Source: an uncultured Clostridia bacterium (GTDB taxonomy: Bacteria > Bacillota > Clostridia > TANB77 > CAG-508). Taken from it: a stretch of DNA of 64,000 bases. Both the position numbers and the translations under genes were made by a program. Under the pieces are notes generated by a model that worked only from the letters and a program-made list of their open reading frames with translations, searched no databases and was not told where the DNA came from. Location: contig CAKOXG010000001.1 in assembly GCA_934130025.1 (NCBI GenBank), forward strand, positions 1 to 64,000, in the 5' to 3' direction. Below, piece by piece: positions 1 through 8,584 of this stretch (position 1 is the first letter of the stretch; each line of letters starts with the position of its first letter).

Positions 1-81
1 ATTTTATGCTTATATGGATATAATATTACACTAAAAGGGAAAATGTATCAAGATTAAAATTAAAATTTTAGATAAAATTTA

Positions 82-110
82 TAGACAACACAGTGAAATT
101 ATATTATACT
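82..110 (+). promoter_or_regulatory. Sigma-A-type promoter of the toxin mRNA
   Basis: TAGACA at 82-87 and TATACT at 105-110 are separated by 17 bases. The predicted start of transcription near 117 gives a leader of about 80 bases before the small toxin-like gene. Confidence 0.6.
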
Positions 111-197
111 GTTAATATAGGAAATGAGAATAAGCACAGTGTGGGTGCTACCACTTTACATACACGGTTTATGCTGTGAGATTGGAGGTGGTGCTAT

Positions 198-308
198 ATG
201 TTGGAACAAGCTATATTTATTATATACTTACTTTTCTACGGTTTAGTAGGAATTACCATTATAGCATTTGCCTTAATTATTGCATTGGTAGTAATTTTGA
301 GCAAATAA
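198..308 (+). CDS. Small hydrophobic type I toxin-like peptide (36 aa)
   Basis: This short gene encodes one long hydrophobic helix (residues about 5-34) with a charged residue near the start and a Ser-Lys end. That is the build of membrane-acting type I toxins such as the TxpA/BsrG and holin-like families; I recognise the architecture, not a specific family. GGAGGTG at 184-190 sits 7 bases before ATG 198. The mRNA can fold against itself: TACCACTT in the leader (149-156) can pair with the ribosome site, and AGCACCAC (313-320) after the stop is the exact complement of GTGGTGCT at 188-195. An antisense RNA converges on its 3' end. Function is inferred from this layout. Confidence 0.65.
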   Translation: MLEQAIFIIYLLFYGLVGITIIAFALIIALVVILSK

Positions 309-397
309 TAAAAGCACCACATTACGCTTCGCCTAGCTATGTGGTGTTAACCAAATATTAATAGGTAGCACACATTTCTGTGGCTTCTTTATTTCCT
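305..397 (-). ncRNA. Convergent antisense RNA, probable type I antitoxin
   Basis: A near-consensus promoter on the minus strand (TTGACA 433-428, 18-base spacer, TATAAT 409-404) would start an RNA near 397. A hairpin with arms ATGTGGTG (346-339) and CACCACAT (322-315), followed by a U-rich run, would end it near 305. The RNA of roughly 90 bases would overlap the 3' untranslated part of the toxin mRNA, as in Bacillus TxpA/RatA and BsrG/SR4. Ends are predicted from sequence only. Confidence 0.6.
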
Positions 398-403
398 ATG
401 TTT

Positions 404-433
404 ATTATATTACATTTGCACTGAGATTGTCAA
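404..433 (-). promoter_or_regulatory. Antisense RNA promoter
   Basis: TTGACA (433-428) and TATAAT (409-404) on the minus strand with an 18-base spacer. It is one of the closest matches to consensus in the window, fitting an antitoxin RNA made in excess. It is back to back with the uvrC promoter. Confidence 0.6.
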
Positions 434-439
434 TAAATT

Positions 440-468
440 TTGAAAATCTCTTATTTTTGTGTTAAAAT
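440..468 (+). promoter_or_regulatory. uvrC promoter
   Basis: TTGAAA (440-445), 17-base spacer, TAAAAT (463-468). The predicted transcript start near 475 lies after the GTG codon at 469, so that codon cannot be the uvrC start. Confidence 0.55.
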
Positions 469-489
469 GTGTTTAGTGAGGTAAAAATT

Positions 490-2349
490 ATGTTTGATAT
501 AGAGGCTGAACTAAAAAAATTGCCTAAAAAGCCGGGAGTTTATATAATGCACGACAAGAATGATAAGATTATATATGTTGGTAAGGCGGTTGTTTTAAGA
601 AATAGGGTAAGGCAGTATTTTAGAAAGAATAAGAAGACTAAAAGAATTCAAAATATGGTAGCATTGGTTGACCATTTTGAGTATATAGTGTGTGATAATG
701 AAGCAGAGGCTTTGATTTTGGAGTGTAATCTAATTAAAAAGAACATGCCTAAATTTAACGTGCTTCTTAAAGATGATAAAACATATCCATATATTAAAAT
801 TAATGTTAAGGCAGATTATCCAGATCTGTATATTACAAGGCGAATTATGAATGATGGTGCAAAGTATTTTGGACCTTATGCAAATGCTGGAAGTGCTAAA
901 GAGATGATAGAATTTATTAAGTCCAGATATAAAATTAGACAGTGTAGAAGTTTTAAATATAAGGATAGACCTTGTTTGAATTATCATATAAAAAAGTGCT
1001 TAGCACCTTGTATGGGTTATATTAGCAAAGAAGATTATAGAAAACAAATTGATGAAATTATTTCTATTCTAGAGGGGAAAACTGATAATCTAAAAAAAGA
1101 GCTTGAAAAGGAAATGCTCGAGGCTTCTAAAAAAATGGAGTATGAAAAAGCACAGGAAATAAGAGATAAAATATTTGCAATAGATAGAATTTCGCAAAGA
1201 CAAAAGGTTTCAAATATTTCTGAAAATGACATAGATGTAATAGGCTTAGCAAGAAAAGATGAAGAAGTTTGCATAGAAATGTTTTATGTTAGAAATAGTA
1301 AGATGATTGGCAGGGACCATTATATTTTTAAAGGTTTGGAAGATGAAGAAGATAGTGAAATAATTTCAAGTTTTATCAAACAATATTACATGGGAAGAAC
1401 AATTTTGCCAAATAAAATAATGATAAAAGAAGAAATTGAAGATAAAGATGCAATAGAAATGCTTTTAACAGAAGCTGCTGGCAGAAAAGTTGAGATAAAA
1501 ACACCTCAAAAGGGTGAAAAGCTTAAATTTGTTGAGATGGCAGAAAACAATGCTTTAATAACGTTACAAAATAAAGAAAAAGATAAATATAATATTTTAG
1601 CAGAATTAAAACATGTGCTAAATTTAGAAAAACTACCAAGAAAAATAGAATGTTATGATATATCAAACTTATCTGGAACAAACATGGTTGCTGGAATGTG
1701 CGTTATGCAAGATGGAACAATAAAAAAAGAAATGGCAAGAAGATTTAGAATAAAAGAGGTTATTGGTCAAGATGACCCTGCGTGTATGGAAGAAGTTGTA
1801 ACAAGGCGTTTAAGACATTCTGTGCCAATTTTAAATGAAAACAAGCCAAACGGTTTTGGAGAATTGCCAGACGTAATATTTGCAGATGGTGGAATAACGC
1901 AAATACATGCAATTCAGCAAGCAATAAGAAATGTAAATAAAGAAATAGAGCAAAAAGCAAAAGAAAAAAATATTGAATTAACAGAAAAAGACAGAATAAA
2001 CATTACTGTATTTGGAATGGTAAAAAACGATAAGCACCAAACTCGTGCATTAATGAATGATAAAAGAGAAGAATTAGAAATTTCGCAAACGCTTTTAAAC
2101 ACAATAACAATGTTCCAAGACGCAGTGCATGACACTGCAATAGGATATCACAAAAAATTAAGAAACGAGGAAGTAACAAGGTCTGCACTAGATAGCATAA
2201 AAGGAATAGGAACAGTAAAAAAAGTAGAACTTCTAAAAAAATTTGGTACAGTAGAAAACATAGCAAAGGCAGATGTTGCAGAAATAGCAAAAGTAAAAGG
2301 AATAAATGAAGAGCTAGCAAAAGAAATAAAAAATGCACTTGTAAAATAA
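490..2349 (+). CDS. uvrC: UvrABC system protein C
   Basis: UvrC makes the two incisions on either side of a DNA lesion after loading by UvrA/UvrB. The 619-residue protein has the N-terminal GIY-YIG nuclease domain (GVYIMHD and IIYVGKA within about residues 14-40), a UVR coiled-coil segment that contacts UvrB near residues 200-235, the C-terminal RNase H-like nuclease (CYDISNLSG, DVIFADGG) and a final helix-hairpin-helix pair (IKGIGTVKK, VKGINEELA). Length fits the family. ATG 490 follows GTGAGG with suitable spacing and is preferred over GTG 469, which precedes the predicted transcript start. It stands alone under its own promoter. Confidence 0.95.
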   Translation: MFDIEAELKKLPKKPGVYIMHDKNDKIIYVGKAVVLRNRVRQYFRKNKKTKRIQNMVALVDHFEYIVCDNEAEALILECNLIKKNMPKFNVLLKDDKTYPYIKINVKADYPDLYITRRIMNDGAKYFGPYANAGSAKEMIEFIKSRYKIRQCRSFKYKDRPCLNYHIKKCLAPCMGYISKEDYRKQIDEIISILEGKTDNLKKELEKEMLEASKKMEYEKAQEIRDKIFAIDRISQRQKVSNISENDIDVIGLARKDEEVCIEMFYVRNSKMIGRDHYIFKGLEDEEDSEIISSFIKQYYMGRTILPNKIMIKEEIEDKDAIEMLLTEAAGRKVEIKTPQKGEKLKFVEMAENNALITLQNKEKDKYNILAELKHVLNLEKLPRKIECYDISNLSGTNMVAGMCVMQDGTIKKEMARRFRIKEVIGQDDPACMEEVVTRRLRHSVPILNENKPNGFGELPDVIFADGGITQIHAIQQAIRNVNKEIEQKAKEKNIELTEKDRINITVFGMVKNDKHQTRALMNDKREELEISQTLLNTITMFQDAVHDTAIGYHKKLRNEEVTRSALDSIKGIGTVKKVELLKKFGTVENIAKADVAEIAKVKGINEELAKEIKNALVK

Positions 2350-2497
2350 AAATTAGGAACGATTTGAAAATGAAAAGAAAACGCTTTGCAATTTTTTCAG
2401 AATTATTCTAAGAATTTTAGTCATAAATTAAAAACAATGTGAATATATATAATATTAAGAATATTTATGGCAGGCACTAGCCTGAAAAGGGGGATTT

Positions 2498-2734
2498 ATG
2501 GAGTATTCTAAAGATATTATATTAGGAATTCAGTACTTAAATGAGAAAGACAAGCTTATAGGAAAATTAAAAAAAGAGAAGAAAAAGAAAGAACAAGAAA
2601 AAAGTAGAAGCAAAATATTAAAATTTATGAATGAGCACAAATTCATAACATCAATAAGCATAACATGTATAATTTTAATGCTGTTAGATTGCGTGCTGGT
2701 GTATAGTTTTATGGAATTGTTGCAAAAATTATAA
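2498..2734 (+). CDS. Small single-pass membrane protein, unknown
   Basis: A 78-residue protein with a highly charged, Lys-rich first half (about residues 18-42) and one hydrophobic segment near residues 52-73, so probably N-in with a cytoplasmic basic region. A strong AAAAGGGGG site precedes ATG 2498. I do not recognise the family. Coding status rests on the ribosome site, the membrane segment and the clean gap between two real genes. Confidence 0.55.
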   Translation: MEYSKDIILGIQYLNEKDKLIGKLKKEKKKKEQEKSRSKILKFMNEHKFITSISITCIILMLLDCVLVYSFMELLQKL

Positions 2735-2801
2735 TTGTAAAAATAAGATTTTACATATAAACGATAAAATACCATATTTTCTTGAAAATTGCATTGTTTA
2801 C

Positions 2802-2830
2802 TTGATTTGTGCACTAAAAGTTAGTATAAT
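2802..2830 (+). promoter_or_regulatory. Promoter of the methyltransferase/pseudouridine synthase pair
   Basis: TTGATT (2802-2807), 17-base spacer, TATAAT (2825-2830). Confidence 0.55.
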
Positions 2831-2892
2831 TTTATATAAAAATAAGTAAAACGGAGTGTAGAGCGTTGCCTCTTGGCGAAAGGATGAATTTA

Positions 2893-3786
2893 ATGAAAGT
2901 AGCAAGTAATTGGAAAGATTATGAAATTTTGGATATGGCTAATGGTGAGAAGCTTGAAAGATGGAATAATATTTATCTTATAAGACCTGACCCACAAATT
3001 ATTTGGAATGATAGGCAATTCCCTGAAAAATGGAAGATTGCAAATGCAAGATATAATAGAAGTAACACCGGCGGTGGCCACTGGGATTATAAGAAAAAGC
3101 TACCAGATAGCTGGCAAATTAAATATAAGAATTTAACTTTTAATATTAAACCAATGGGATTTAAACATACGGGAATTTTCCCAGAGCAAGCTGTTAATTG
3201 GGATTGGATGATGGATAAAATTCAAAACGAAATTAAGTCTACAAAGAGGGAGATTAAGGTTTTAAATTTATTTGCATATACAGGGGGTGCGACTGTTGCG
3301 TGCCTTTCTGCTGGAGCTTCTGTGTGCCATGTAGATAGCTCTAGAGGAATGGTTTCTTGGGCAAAGGAAAATGTTGTTTCTTCAGGGCTGCAGGATAGAC
3401 CAGTTAGATATATTGTAGATGATGTTGTAAAATTTGTTCAAAGAGAGATTCGTAGGGAAAACAAATATGACGCTATAATTATGGATCCACCTTCTTATGG
3501 AAGAGGAGCAAATGGCGAGGTTTGGAAGTTTGAGGAAAACTTGCCAATGCTTATAGAGCTTTGTATGCAGGTTTTATCTGATAATCCATTATTTTTCTTG
3601 ATAAATTCATACACAACTGGGACTTCTAGCATGGTTTTAGAAAATTTACTAAAAATGAATATGAGAAAAAAATATGGGAAAAAAGCTCAAAATGGAGTAT
3701 TTGAAAATGGAGAAGTTGGGCTTCCAATGACAGATTCAGATTTTATACTTCCTTGCGGAATTTTTTCTAAATGGATAAAAAAATAA
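2893..3786 (+). CDS. Class I SAM-dependent methyltransferase, RlmI/RlmK-like
   Basis: Likely methylates RNA with S-adenosylmethionine. The SAM-binding loop is seen as LNLFAYTGGATVACLSAGA and the catalytic/substrate motif as MDPPSYGRG, both typical of the COG1092-type rRNA cytosine methyltransferases (Methyltrans_SAM). The N-terminal WKDYEILD...GEKLERW segment also fits that family, but there is no PUA domain, so the exact target is unknown. ATG 2893 has AAAGG nine bases upstream and fits the family N terminus; TTG 2866 and ATG 2884 are possible. It overlaps the next gene by 16 bases, pointing to coupled translation with another RNA-modification enzyme. Confidence 0.8.
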   Translation: MKVASNWKDYEILDMANGEKLERWNNIYLIRPDPQIIWNDRQFPEKWKIANARYNRSNTGGGHWDYKKKLPDSWQIKYKNLTFNIKPMGFKHTGIFPEQAVNWDWMMDKIQNEIKSTKREIKVLNLFAYTGGATVACLSAGASVCHVDSSRGMVSWAKENVVSSGLQDRPVRYIVDDVVKFVQREIRRENKYDAIIMDPPSYGRGANGEVWKFEENLPMLIELCMQVLSDNPLFFLINSYTTGTSSMVLENLLKMNMRKKYGKKAQNGVFENGEVGLPMTDSDFILPCGIFSKWIKK

Positions 3787-4565
3787 TGTTAATAGAATTG
3801 GAATTAAGAATGGAAAAAGAAAAATCTAAGGTAATTAATCAAGAACATGAATACTTAGTTAATTTAGGTAATACTAAAATTAACTTAAAAGTCTTGTATG
3901 AGGATAATCATATAATTGTTGTGGAAAAGCCTGTAAGCATTCCTTCACAGGGAGATAAAACAGAAGACCTGGATATGCTAACTATAATAAAGGAATATTC
4001 AAGAGTTAAATACAATAAACCAGGCAATGTTTACTTGGGGTTAATTCATAGGCTGGATAGACCTGTTGGTGGGGTGATGGTATTTGCTAAAACATCAAAG
4101 GCTGCATCAAGGCTAAGTGAGCAGGTAAGAGAAAAAATATTTAAAAAGAGATATTTGGTAATTGTTGATGGAAAGCTTGAAAAGGAAAAAGGAATTTTTC
4201 AAGATTATTTGTTGAAAAATGAAAGAGCAAATATAAGCAAGGTTGTAAAAGAGGGAACAAAGAATTCTAAATTTGCAGAACTTGATTATGAAGTTTTGAA
4301 ATATGATAAAGAAAATAATATTTCTTTGGTTAAGGTAAATTTACATACAGGAAGGCACCATCAAATTAGAGTTCAGTTTGCATCTAGAAACCATGCAATA
4401 TATGGGGATCAAAAGTATGGAAGTAGAGGGCAAAGGCAGCAAATTTGTTTATGGGCATATTCATTAACCATAAAGCACCCAATAAGTAAAGATGAAATGA
4501 ATTTTATATGTTTACCAGAGAAACAAAAAACTTGGAAAATATTAAGTGGGATAGAAATTAACTAA
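3771..4565 (+). CDS. RluA-family pseudouridine synthase
   Basis: Converts uridine to pseudouridine in rRNA or tRNA. The catalytic motif HRLDRPVGG carries the Asp nucleophile, and the downstream TGRHHQIRVQFA and AIYGDQKYG motifs are diagnostic of the RluA/RluC/RluD family. There is no clear S4 domain at the N terminus. Length of 264 residues (from 3771) is usual for the short RluA type. The start is uncertain: ATG 3771 overlaps the methyltransferase, and the conserved part begins near LKVLYEDNHIIVVEKP, so a later ATG such as 3810 is possible. Confidence 0.85.
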   Translation: MDKKIMLIELELRMEKEKSKVINQEHEYLVNLGNTKINLKVLYEDNHIIVVEKPVSIPSQGDKTEDLDMLTIIKEYSRVKYNKPGNVYLGLIHRLDRPVGGVMVFAKTSKAASRLSEQVREKIFKKRYLVIVDGKLEKEKGIFQDYLLKNERANISKVVKEGTKNSKFAELDYEVLKYDKENNISLVKVNLHTGRHHQIRVQFASRNHAIYGDQKYGSRGQRQQICLWAYSLTIKHPISKDEMNFICLPEKQKTWKILSGIEIN

Positions 4566-4573
4566 AAATACAT

Positions 4574-4611
4574 AAAAGAATTGGCAAATAAATTGTTGAT
4601 TCTTTTTTTTA
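4574..4611 (+). terminator. Rho-independent terminator
   Basis: AAAGAAT and ATTCTTT arms, with an inner CAA/TTG pairing, followed by a run of T, just after the pseudouridine synthase. Confidence 0.65.
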
Positions 4612-4754
4612 CGAAAATGTTAAAAATCATTATGAAAATAAAATTAACTCCAAAAATTAAATAGATATGAAAAAAATCTAATCTTTTATATCAAGTTTAA
4701 ACGTATAATTAAATTTTGGTGTATGATGGGTTCAGTTAAAGAGAGGTGAGCAAA

Positions 4755-5381
4755 ATGATTGATAAGATTTGTGAATTGCTTACAATAAGAATCCAAAAAC
4801 AAATGCCAGAAATGGATGAGGAAAAAGCTGAAGTAATAAAGTATGGCCTCGAATTAATAATAGGTGAAATTCCTAAGATATTGCTACTATTTATTGTTGC
4901 AGCAGTGCTCAAAATAGGATGGCTTGTAATATTTGCATATATTACGATGCTACCATATAAAATAGTTGCTGGAGGATTTCATTTAAAAACTAACATAGGC
5001 TGCACAATTGGAACTTTTGTTGTATATTTTGGAAATGTATTGTTAAGTAAATATATAGTAATAGGACCAATTGAGGTAAAGATTGCTATTGTTATTGCTA
5101 CATTTATATATTCTATAATAATGATTAGCATTTATGCACCAGCAGACACTATAAATTTACCTATTTTAAGAAAAAAGGAAAGAAAATTAAAGAAAATTTT
5201 ATCTTTTGTATTTGCTAGTGTAACTTTAATATTATCTTTAATTATAAAAAATACAACATTATCAAATATTTTGTTATTTAATGTAATAATTGAGACAACG
5301 TGCATAACAAGGATAGCCTACATTATAACAAAAAATGAATATGGATATGAAAACTACTTGAAAACTGCAAATATCAATTAA
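4755..5381 (+). CDS. agrB: AgrB-family peptide-processing membrane protease
   Basis: AgrB cleaves the C-terminal tail of AgrD and helps form the cyclic autoinducer at the membrane. This 208-residue protein has the AgrB layout: an amphipathic N terminus, several membrane segments, and the catalytic pair His76 and Cys83 in the motif GGFHLKTNIGC. Those positions closely match His77/Cys84 of S. aureus AgrB. ATG 4755 is chosen because GAGAGGTG lies just upstream; GTG 4746 overlaps that site. agrD follows about 70 bases downstream, and the receptor pair lies convergently beyond it. Confidence 0.93.
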   Translation: MIDKICELLTIRIQKQMPEMDEEKAEVIKYGLELIIGEIPKILLLFIVAAVLKIGWLVIFAYITMLPYKIVAGGFHLKTNIGCTIGTFVVYFGNVLLSKYIVIGPIEVKIAIVIATFIYSIIMISIYAPADTINLPILRKKERKLKKILSFVFASVTLILSLIIKNTTLSNILLFNVIIETTCITRIAYIITKNEYGYENYLKTANIN

Positions 5382-5454
5382 TTAGATAATAAAGCATTAA
5401 GCCGGCAATGCTTATTATAAATATAATTATATTTTACTATGGGAGGTAAATGAT

Positions 5455-5574
5455 ATGTTAAAAATTTTAGCAAAAATTGCAGAAAAATATGCAAAATCTA
5501 CAAATACAGCATGCTTCTTCTGGGGTGCTTATCACCAACCAAAAATGCCAAAAAGTTTAGTTAAAAAAGACTAA
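5455..5574 (+). CDS. agrD: AgrD-like cyclic autoinducer peptide precursor (39 aa)
   Basis: A GGGAGGT site precedes ATG 5455. The product has an amphipathic leader (residues 1-15), a core around TNTACFFWGAY, and the conserved acidic/Pro-rich AgrB recognition tail HQPKMPKSL. Cys20 is the only cysteine and should supply the thiolactone. In the well-studied clostridial precursor that I recall, the ring residues directly precede an HQP tail; by that alignment the ring here would be Cys20-Tyr26, seven residues rather than the usual five. A five-residue CFFWG ring is the alternative. It has too few codons for most gene finders. Confidence 0.92.
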   Translation: MLKILAKIAEKYAKSTNTACFFWGAYHQPKMPKSLVKKD

Positions 5575-5636
5575 TAAAGAAGCAACACGTAAACATATAT
5601 TTGAAAACAATAAATTTTAAATTAATCCAAAAAAGA

Positions 5637-5670
5637 AAGATGAGTGATTAAATTCTCTCATCTTCCTTTT
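5637..5670. terminator. Bidirectional terminator between agrD and agrC
   Basis: AAGATGAG (5637-5644) pairs with CTCATCTT (5657-5664). A-rich sequence on the left and T-rich on the right allow it to stop transcription from both directions, between the two convergent halves of the agr locus. Confidence 0.7.
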
Positions 5671-5679
5671 GCTCTAACC

Positions 5680-7029
5680 CTAATCTTTATATATTTCTAT
5701 TTGCTGCTTGAAAAACTCACCATTTTTAGTTGTGTATCTTGAAAGGTTCTTATGCTTCCTTAATATTTGCTCTACTTCCCATAATCCAAGACCAGTATTA
5801 TTAGGTTTTGTTGAATAACCTTTTTCATAAATCTTGTCCATATTTATATTTTTATCAATAAAGGTATTTTCAATTATTAATAATTGCCTGTTTCTGCTTG
5901 CATCGTTTCTTATCTCAACATGTATAAATTTATTTTTGCATTCAGAAGATGCTTCAATAGCATTATCCATTAATATACCTAAAATTCTTGTAAACTCATA
6001 AATTCCCATATAAAGATTATTAAAATCTATAAAAGAATCTAATGTAATCTTTATTCCGAGATTATCTGCTTTGTAATACTTATTTGCTAAAACAGAGTAA
6101 ACAGCTGGATTATTTATACTGTTAGGATTTAAACTACCAAGGTTACTTACCTGATTGCAGTCTTGAAGTAATTGTTTATAATACTTCTTAAGCCCATCAA
6201 TATCGTTTGTTTCAACATAACCGCCAATTCCTGAAATGATATTTGAAAAATCATGTTTGAAAGCTCTAATATTATCATGAAGAATTTGCAATGTTTTATT
6301 ATATAACTTTTCTTGTTCTAAATCTTGTTCAGCAATCTGCAAGTTCATAGTTTTCATCATGCAGAATAAACTGATAAGTAAATAAGCAATTAATGAGATA
6401 ATAGTTATTATTGTAATAAATACTGGCAATTCAGCGTTATAAAAAACTATAAGATAAATTTGAATAAATATTACAACAAGAGTAATAAGCACGTTTGCAA
6501 ATAAAATTATCTTGTTTTTTCTATCAATGTTATCAAGTATTTTTATATTTAGTTTAGTGAATTTTATAATTTTGTACAAAATAAACAGTAACAAGTAAAT
6601 AGTACCATTTATTATTAATCTACATATTGGAATATTTGCAGAATCTGCATAATCAAACCTAAAAATTAGATAGAAAACCTTGTTAAGGATTATTTCTAGT
6701 ACAATTATTATTGCAACTGGAAACAATTCTGCAAACACTGATTTTAAAAAATTTACCTTGAATATACACATTATTATGATTGGTGTACTTATCAGAGTAA
6801 TTATATTACTGTATGGTTTTGAAATTATAAAGTTGCAGATAAGACCTAAAGGAATTGTAATTGCAAGATAAATAATTTGCTGTTTCTTGGTTGAATTTAT
6901 TTTTAATATTGTTGTGAATAGTAACATTGTAAGATACAATTCTAAGGCTGTAAGCGGAATAGACATTATATTTATTAAAGTTATATTTTCAGTTGAAATA
7001 GTTGACCATATATTATTTAGAATTTCCAT
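5680..7029 (-). CDS. agrC: AgrC-like sensor histidine kinase
   Basis: Receptor kinase for the AgrD-derived peptide. The N-terminal 230 residues are six or seven hydrophobic segments, the peptide-sensing part. The phosphoacceptor motif is RAFKHDFSNII near residue 255, as in the AgrC/GHKL kinases. The C-terminal ATPase has an N box around GILMDNAIEAS and a G box NNTGLGLWEVEQIL. Length (449) is near the family norm. It overlaps agrA by 17 bases in the same operon. No CGG codon lies in this gene. Confidence 0.92.
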   Translation of the reverse strand: MEILNNIWSTISTENITLINIMSIPLTALELYLTMLLFTTILKINSTKKQQIIYLAITIPLGLICNFIISKPYSNIITLISTPIIIMCIFKVNFLKSVFAELFPVAIIIVLEIILNKVFYLIFRFDYADSANIPICRLIINGTIYLLLFILYKIIKFTKLNIKILDNIDRKNKIILFANVLITLVVIFIQIYLIVFYNAELPVFITIITIISLIAYLLISLFCMMKTMNLQIAEQDLEQEKLYNKTLQILHDNIRAFKHDFSNIISGIGGYVETNDIDGLKKYYKQLLQDCNQVSNLGSLNPNSINNPAVYSVLANKYYKADNLGIKITLDSFIDFNNLYMGIYEFTRILGILMDNAIEASSECKNKFIHVEIRNDASRNRQLLIIENTFIDKNINMDKIYEKGYSTKPNNTGLGLWEVEQILRKHKNLSRYTTKNGEFFKQQIEIYKD

Positions 7030-7733
7030 AATTGTTTAAAACCTCCAAAAAATTATTTTTATATTTTGAACCAATAAAGCAAATTGATTCTGGTGAAGAT
7101 TTAAAGAAAATTGCACCAGTCTTTAAATCTATATTACTTATATTTTCAATATTAACTATAAAAGATTTGTGGCATCTAATAAAATTACATGGCAAATTAC
7201 TTGAGATTTTGTTAAATGAGCCATATGTTTCTACAATGCCAGAGTTTAAGTTAAAAACTGTTTTTGCACCAGATTTTTCAATAAAATTAATAAGGTTTTG
7301 ATTTACAAATTGTTTGTTATTACTTAAATTTAAAAATTCAGCTGAATTATTATGAATATCATCGGCAAGCCTTTTGATTGTCTTCTCTATATTGGTCATA
7401 TTAAAAGGTTTATGAATAAAGTCAAATGTTTTGCATTCATAGGCAGAAACAATATATTCAAAATGAGCTGTTATGAATATTAGATAGATGTGCTTATTGT
7501 TTTTTCGTATCTGCTTAGCAATTTCTATGCCATTTAGCTTAGATTTTAAATCAATATCTAAAAATAGAACATCAACAGGATTGCTTTCTAAGAATTTTAA
7601 TAATTCACCTGGATCTGGTGACGCAAATTCTATAGAGGCTCCGATAGTCATATTTAATAAATATTTTTTCCAATACTTCTTTAAGATTCTTTAAAATAGA
7701 AATATTATCATCACATAATGCAAATTTTATCAT
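7013..7733 (-). CDS. agrA: AgrA-like LytTR response regulator, split by +1 frameshift at CGG
   Basis: Partner of AgrC; should bind DNA through its LytTR domain when phosphorylated. The first 31 codons from ATG 7733 (AAGGGGATG upstream) encode IKFALCDDN, the receiver start with its acidic pair. The rest lies in the next frame: DVLFLDIDL with the phosphoacceptor Asp, the conserved Lys in FIHKPF, and a LytTR domain from about residue 140. The two parts join if the C at 7643 is skipped, giving KYDY-G-ASIEFASP and a 239-residue protein of normal length. Without the shift translation stops within about a dozen codons. One of six such sites in the window, so I read it as a working gene, not a pseudogene. 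Confidence 0.85.
7641..7643 (-). other. CGG +1 frameshift site in agrA
   Basis: In-frame CGG (7643-7641) follows TAT. Skipping the C gives GGA (Gly) and opens the second half of the response regulator. Context on the coding strand is TAT C GGA GCC. Confidence 0.8.
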
Positions 7734-7842
7734 GAAACCATCCCCTTTTTTGACAAAATAACCATTATTTTCCAATGATGCTATAAATATAGACCAAATA
7801 TTTTTTATTGTCAAGAGAAAAATAAAAAAATAGATAATAAAA

Positions 7843-7850
7843 TGTCGAAA
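7843..7850 (+). promoter_or_regulatory. Possible single Spo0A box
   Basis: TGTCGAAA matches the 0A-box core. It lies between the divergent agrCA operon and the pdaA-like gene. A single short match in AT-rich DNA is weak evidence. Confidence 0.3.
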
Positions 7851-8000
7851 ACTGCAAATTGGCTGGGCTATACGGAAATAATTAATATAAAAATGAAAGA
7901 ATTTATTTCGAAATATGGAAAAAATAAACAGAAAATATTGTAATAATTGAAATTTAATAACATAAAATTAAAAGAAAAGTTTATGATTGGAGAGATAGAA

Positions 8001-8474
8001 ATGATGAAAGTGATTAAATTAAAAGAACTCCTTGTTATTGGTGGCACAGCAATATTATTGTTTGGGGCTCTGCTTATTTCTAATAAAAATTATGTAGATA
8101 AAAAGGTAGTAGCAACAAGTGCTGAACCATCAAATATTCAGAGTTTATCAAACTCGAAAATTGGCTGGGGCATAAAGAGGAGCGATAATCATGAGCAACC
8201 TGATGTTGGAACAAAAAATAAAGAAATAATGGATAAGTATAATGGTATATATATGGGAAATAAGGAAAAGAAAATTGTGTACTTAACATTTGATTTGGGA
8301 TACGAAGCAGGATATACATCAAAAATATTGGAAATATTGAAGAATAATAATGTTAAGGCCACATTTTTTATAACTGCACATTATGTTAATACTCAACCCG
8401 ATTTAGTAAAGCAAATGATTGATGAAGGGCATATAGTGGGAAACCAATTTCCAACACTCTTGATGGACCTATAA
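8001..8474 (+). pseudogene. PdaA-like polysaccharide deacetylase, N-terminal part, interrupted
   Basis: The N-terminal half of a NodB-family deacetylase of the PdaA type, which acts on muramic acid to allow formation of the spore-cortex lactam. It has a signal anchor (about residues 8-27), the motif YLTFDLGYEAG with the catalytic/metal Asp, and KATFFITAHYV. GGAGAGATAGAA precedes ATG 8001. Native sequence ends at base 8446, inside a His codon (CA then T); the next 28 bases to the stop come from an inserted element. Joining base 8446 to 13243 restores one frame and a 278-residue protein, so this may be a reversibly interrupted gene. Confidence 0.88.
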
Positions 8475-8520
8475 ATAAGTCAGTTAAATAGCAGTTTTGC
8501 AAGAAAAGTTAAAAAATAGA

Positions 8521-8566
8521 AGTAAAAGATTTGAATTATTTTTATAAATCTTTTACTTTTTATTTT
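8521..8566 (+). terminator. Terminator at the left end of the element
   Basis: AGTAAAAGATTT (8521-8532) and AAATCTTTTACT (8546-8557) form a 12-bp stem followed by a T-rich run. It would stop read-through from the pdaA promoter into the element. Confidence 0.7.
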
Positions 8567-8584
8567 GTTATACATAATAAAATG

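Noticed and set aside
176..361. 61-codon frame across the toxin locus
   Set aside because: It lacks a ribosome site and overlaps, in another frame, the well-supported 36-residue peptide.
2003..2338. Long minus-strand frames inside uvrC, htrA, smc and others
   Set aside because: Leu/Phe/Ser-rich shadows of AT-rich coding DNA without ribosome sites or promoters.
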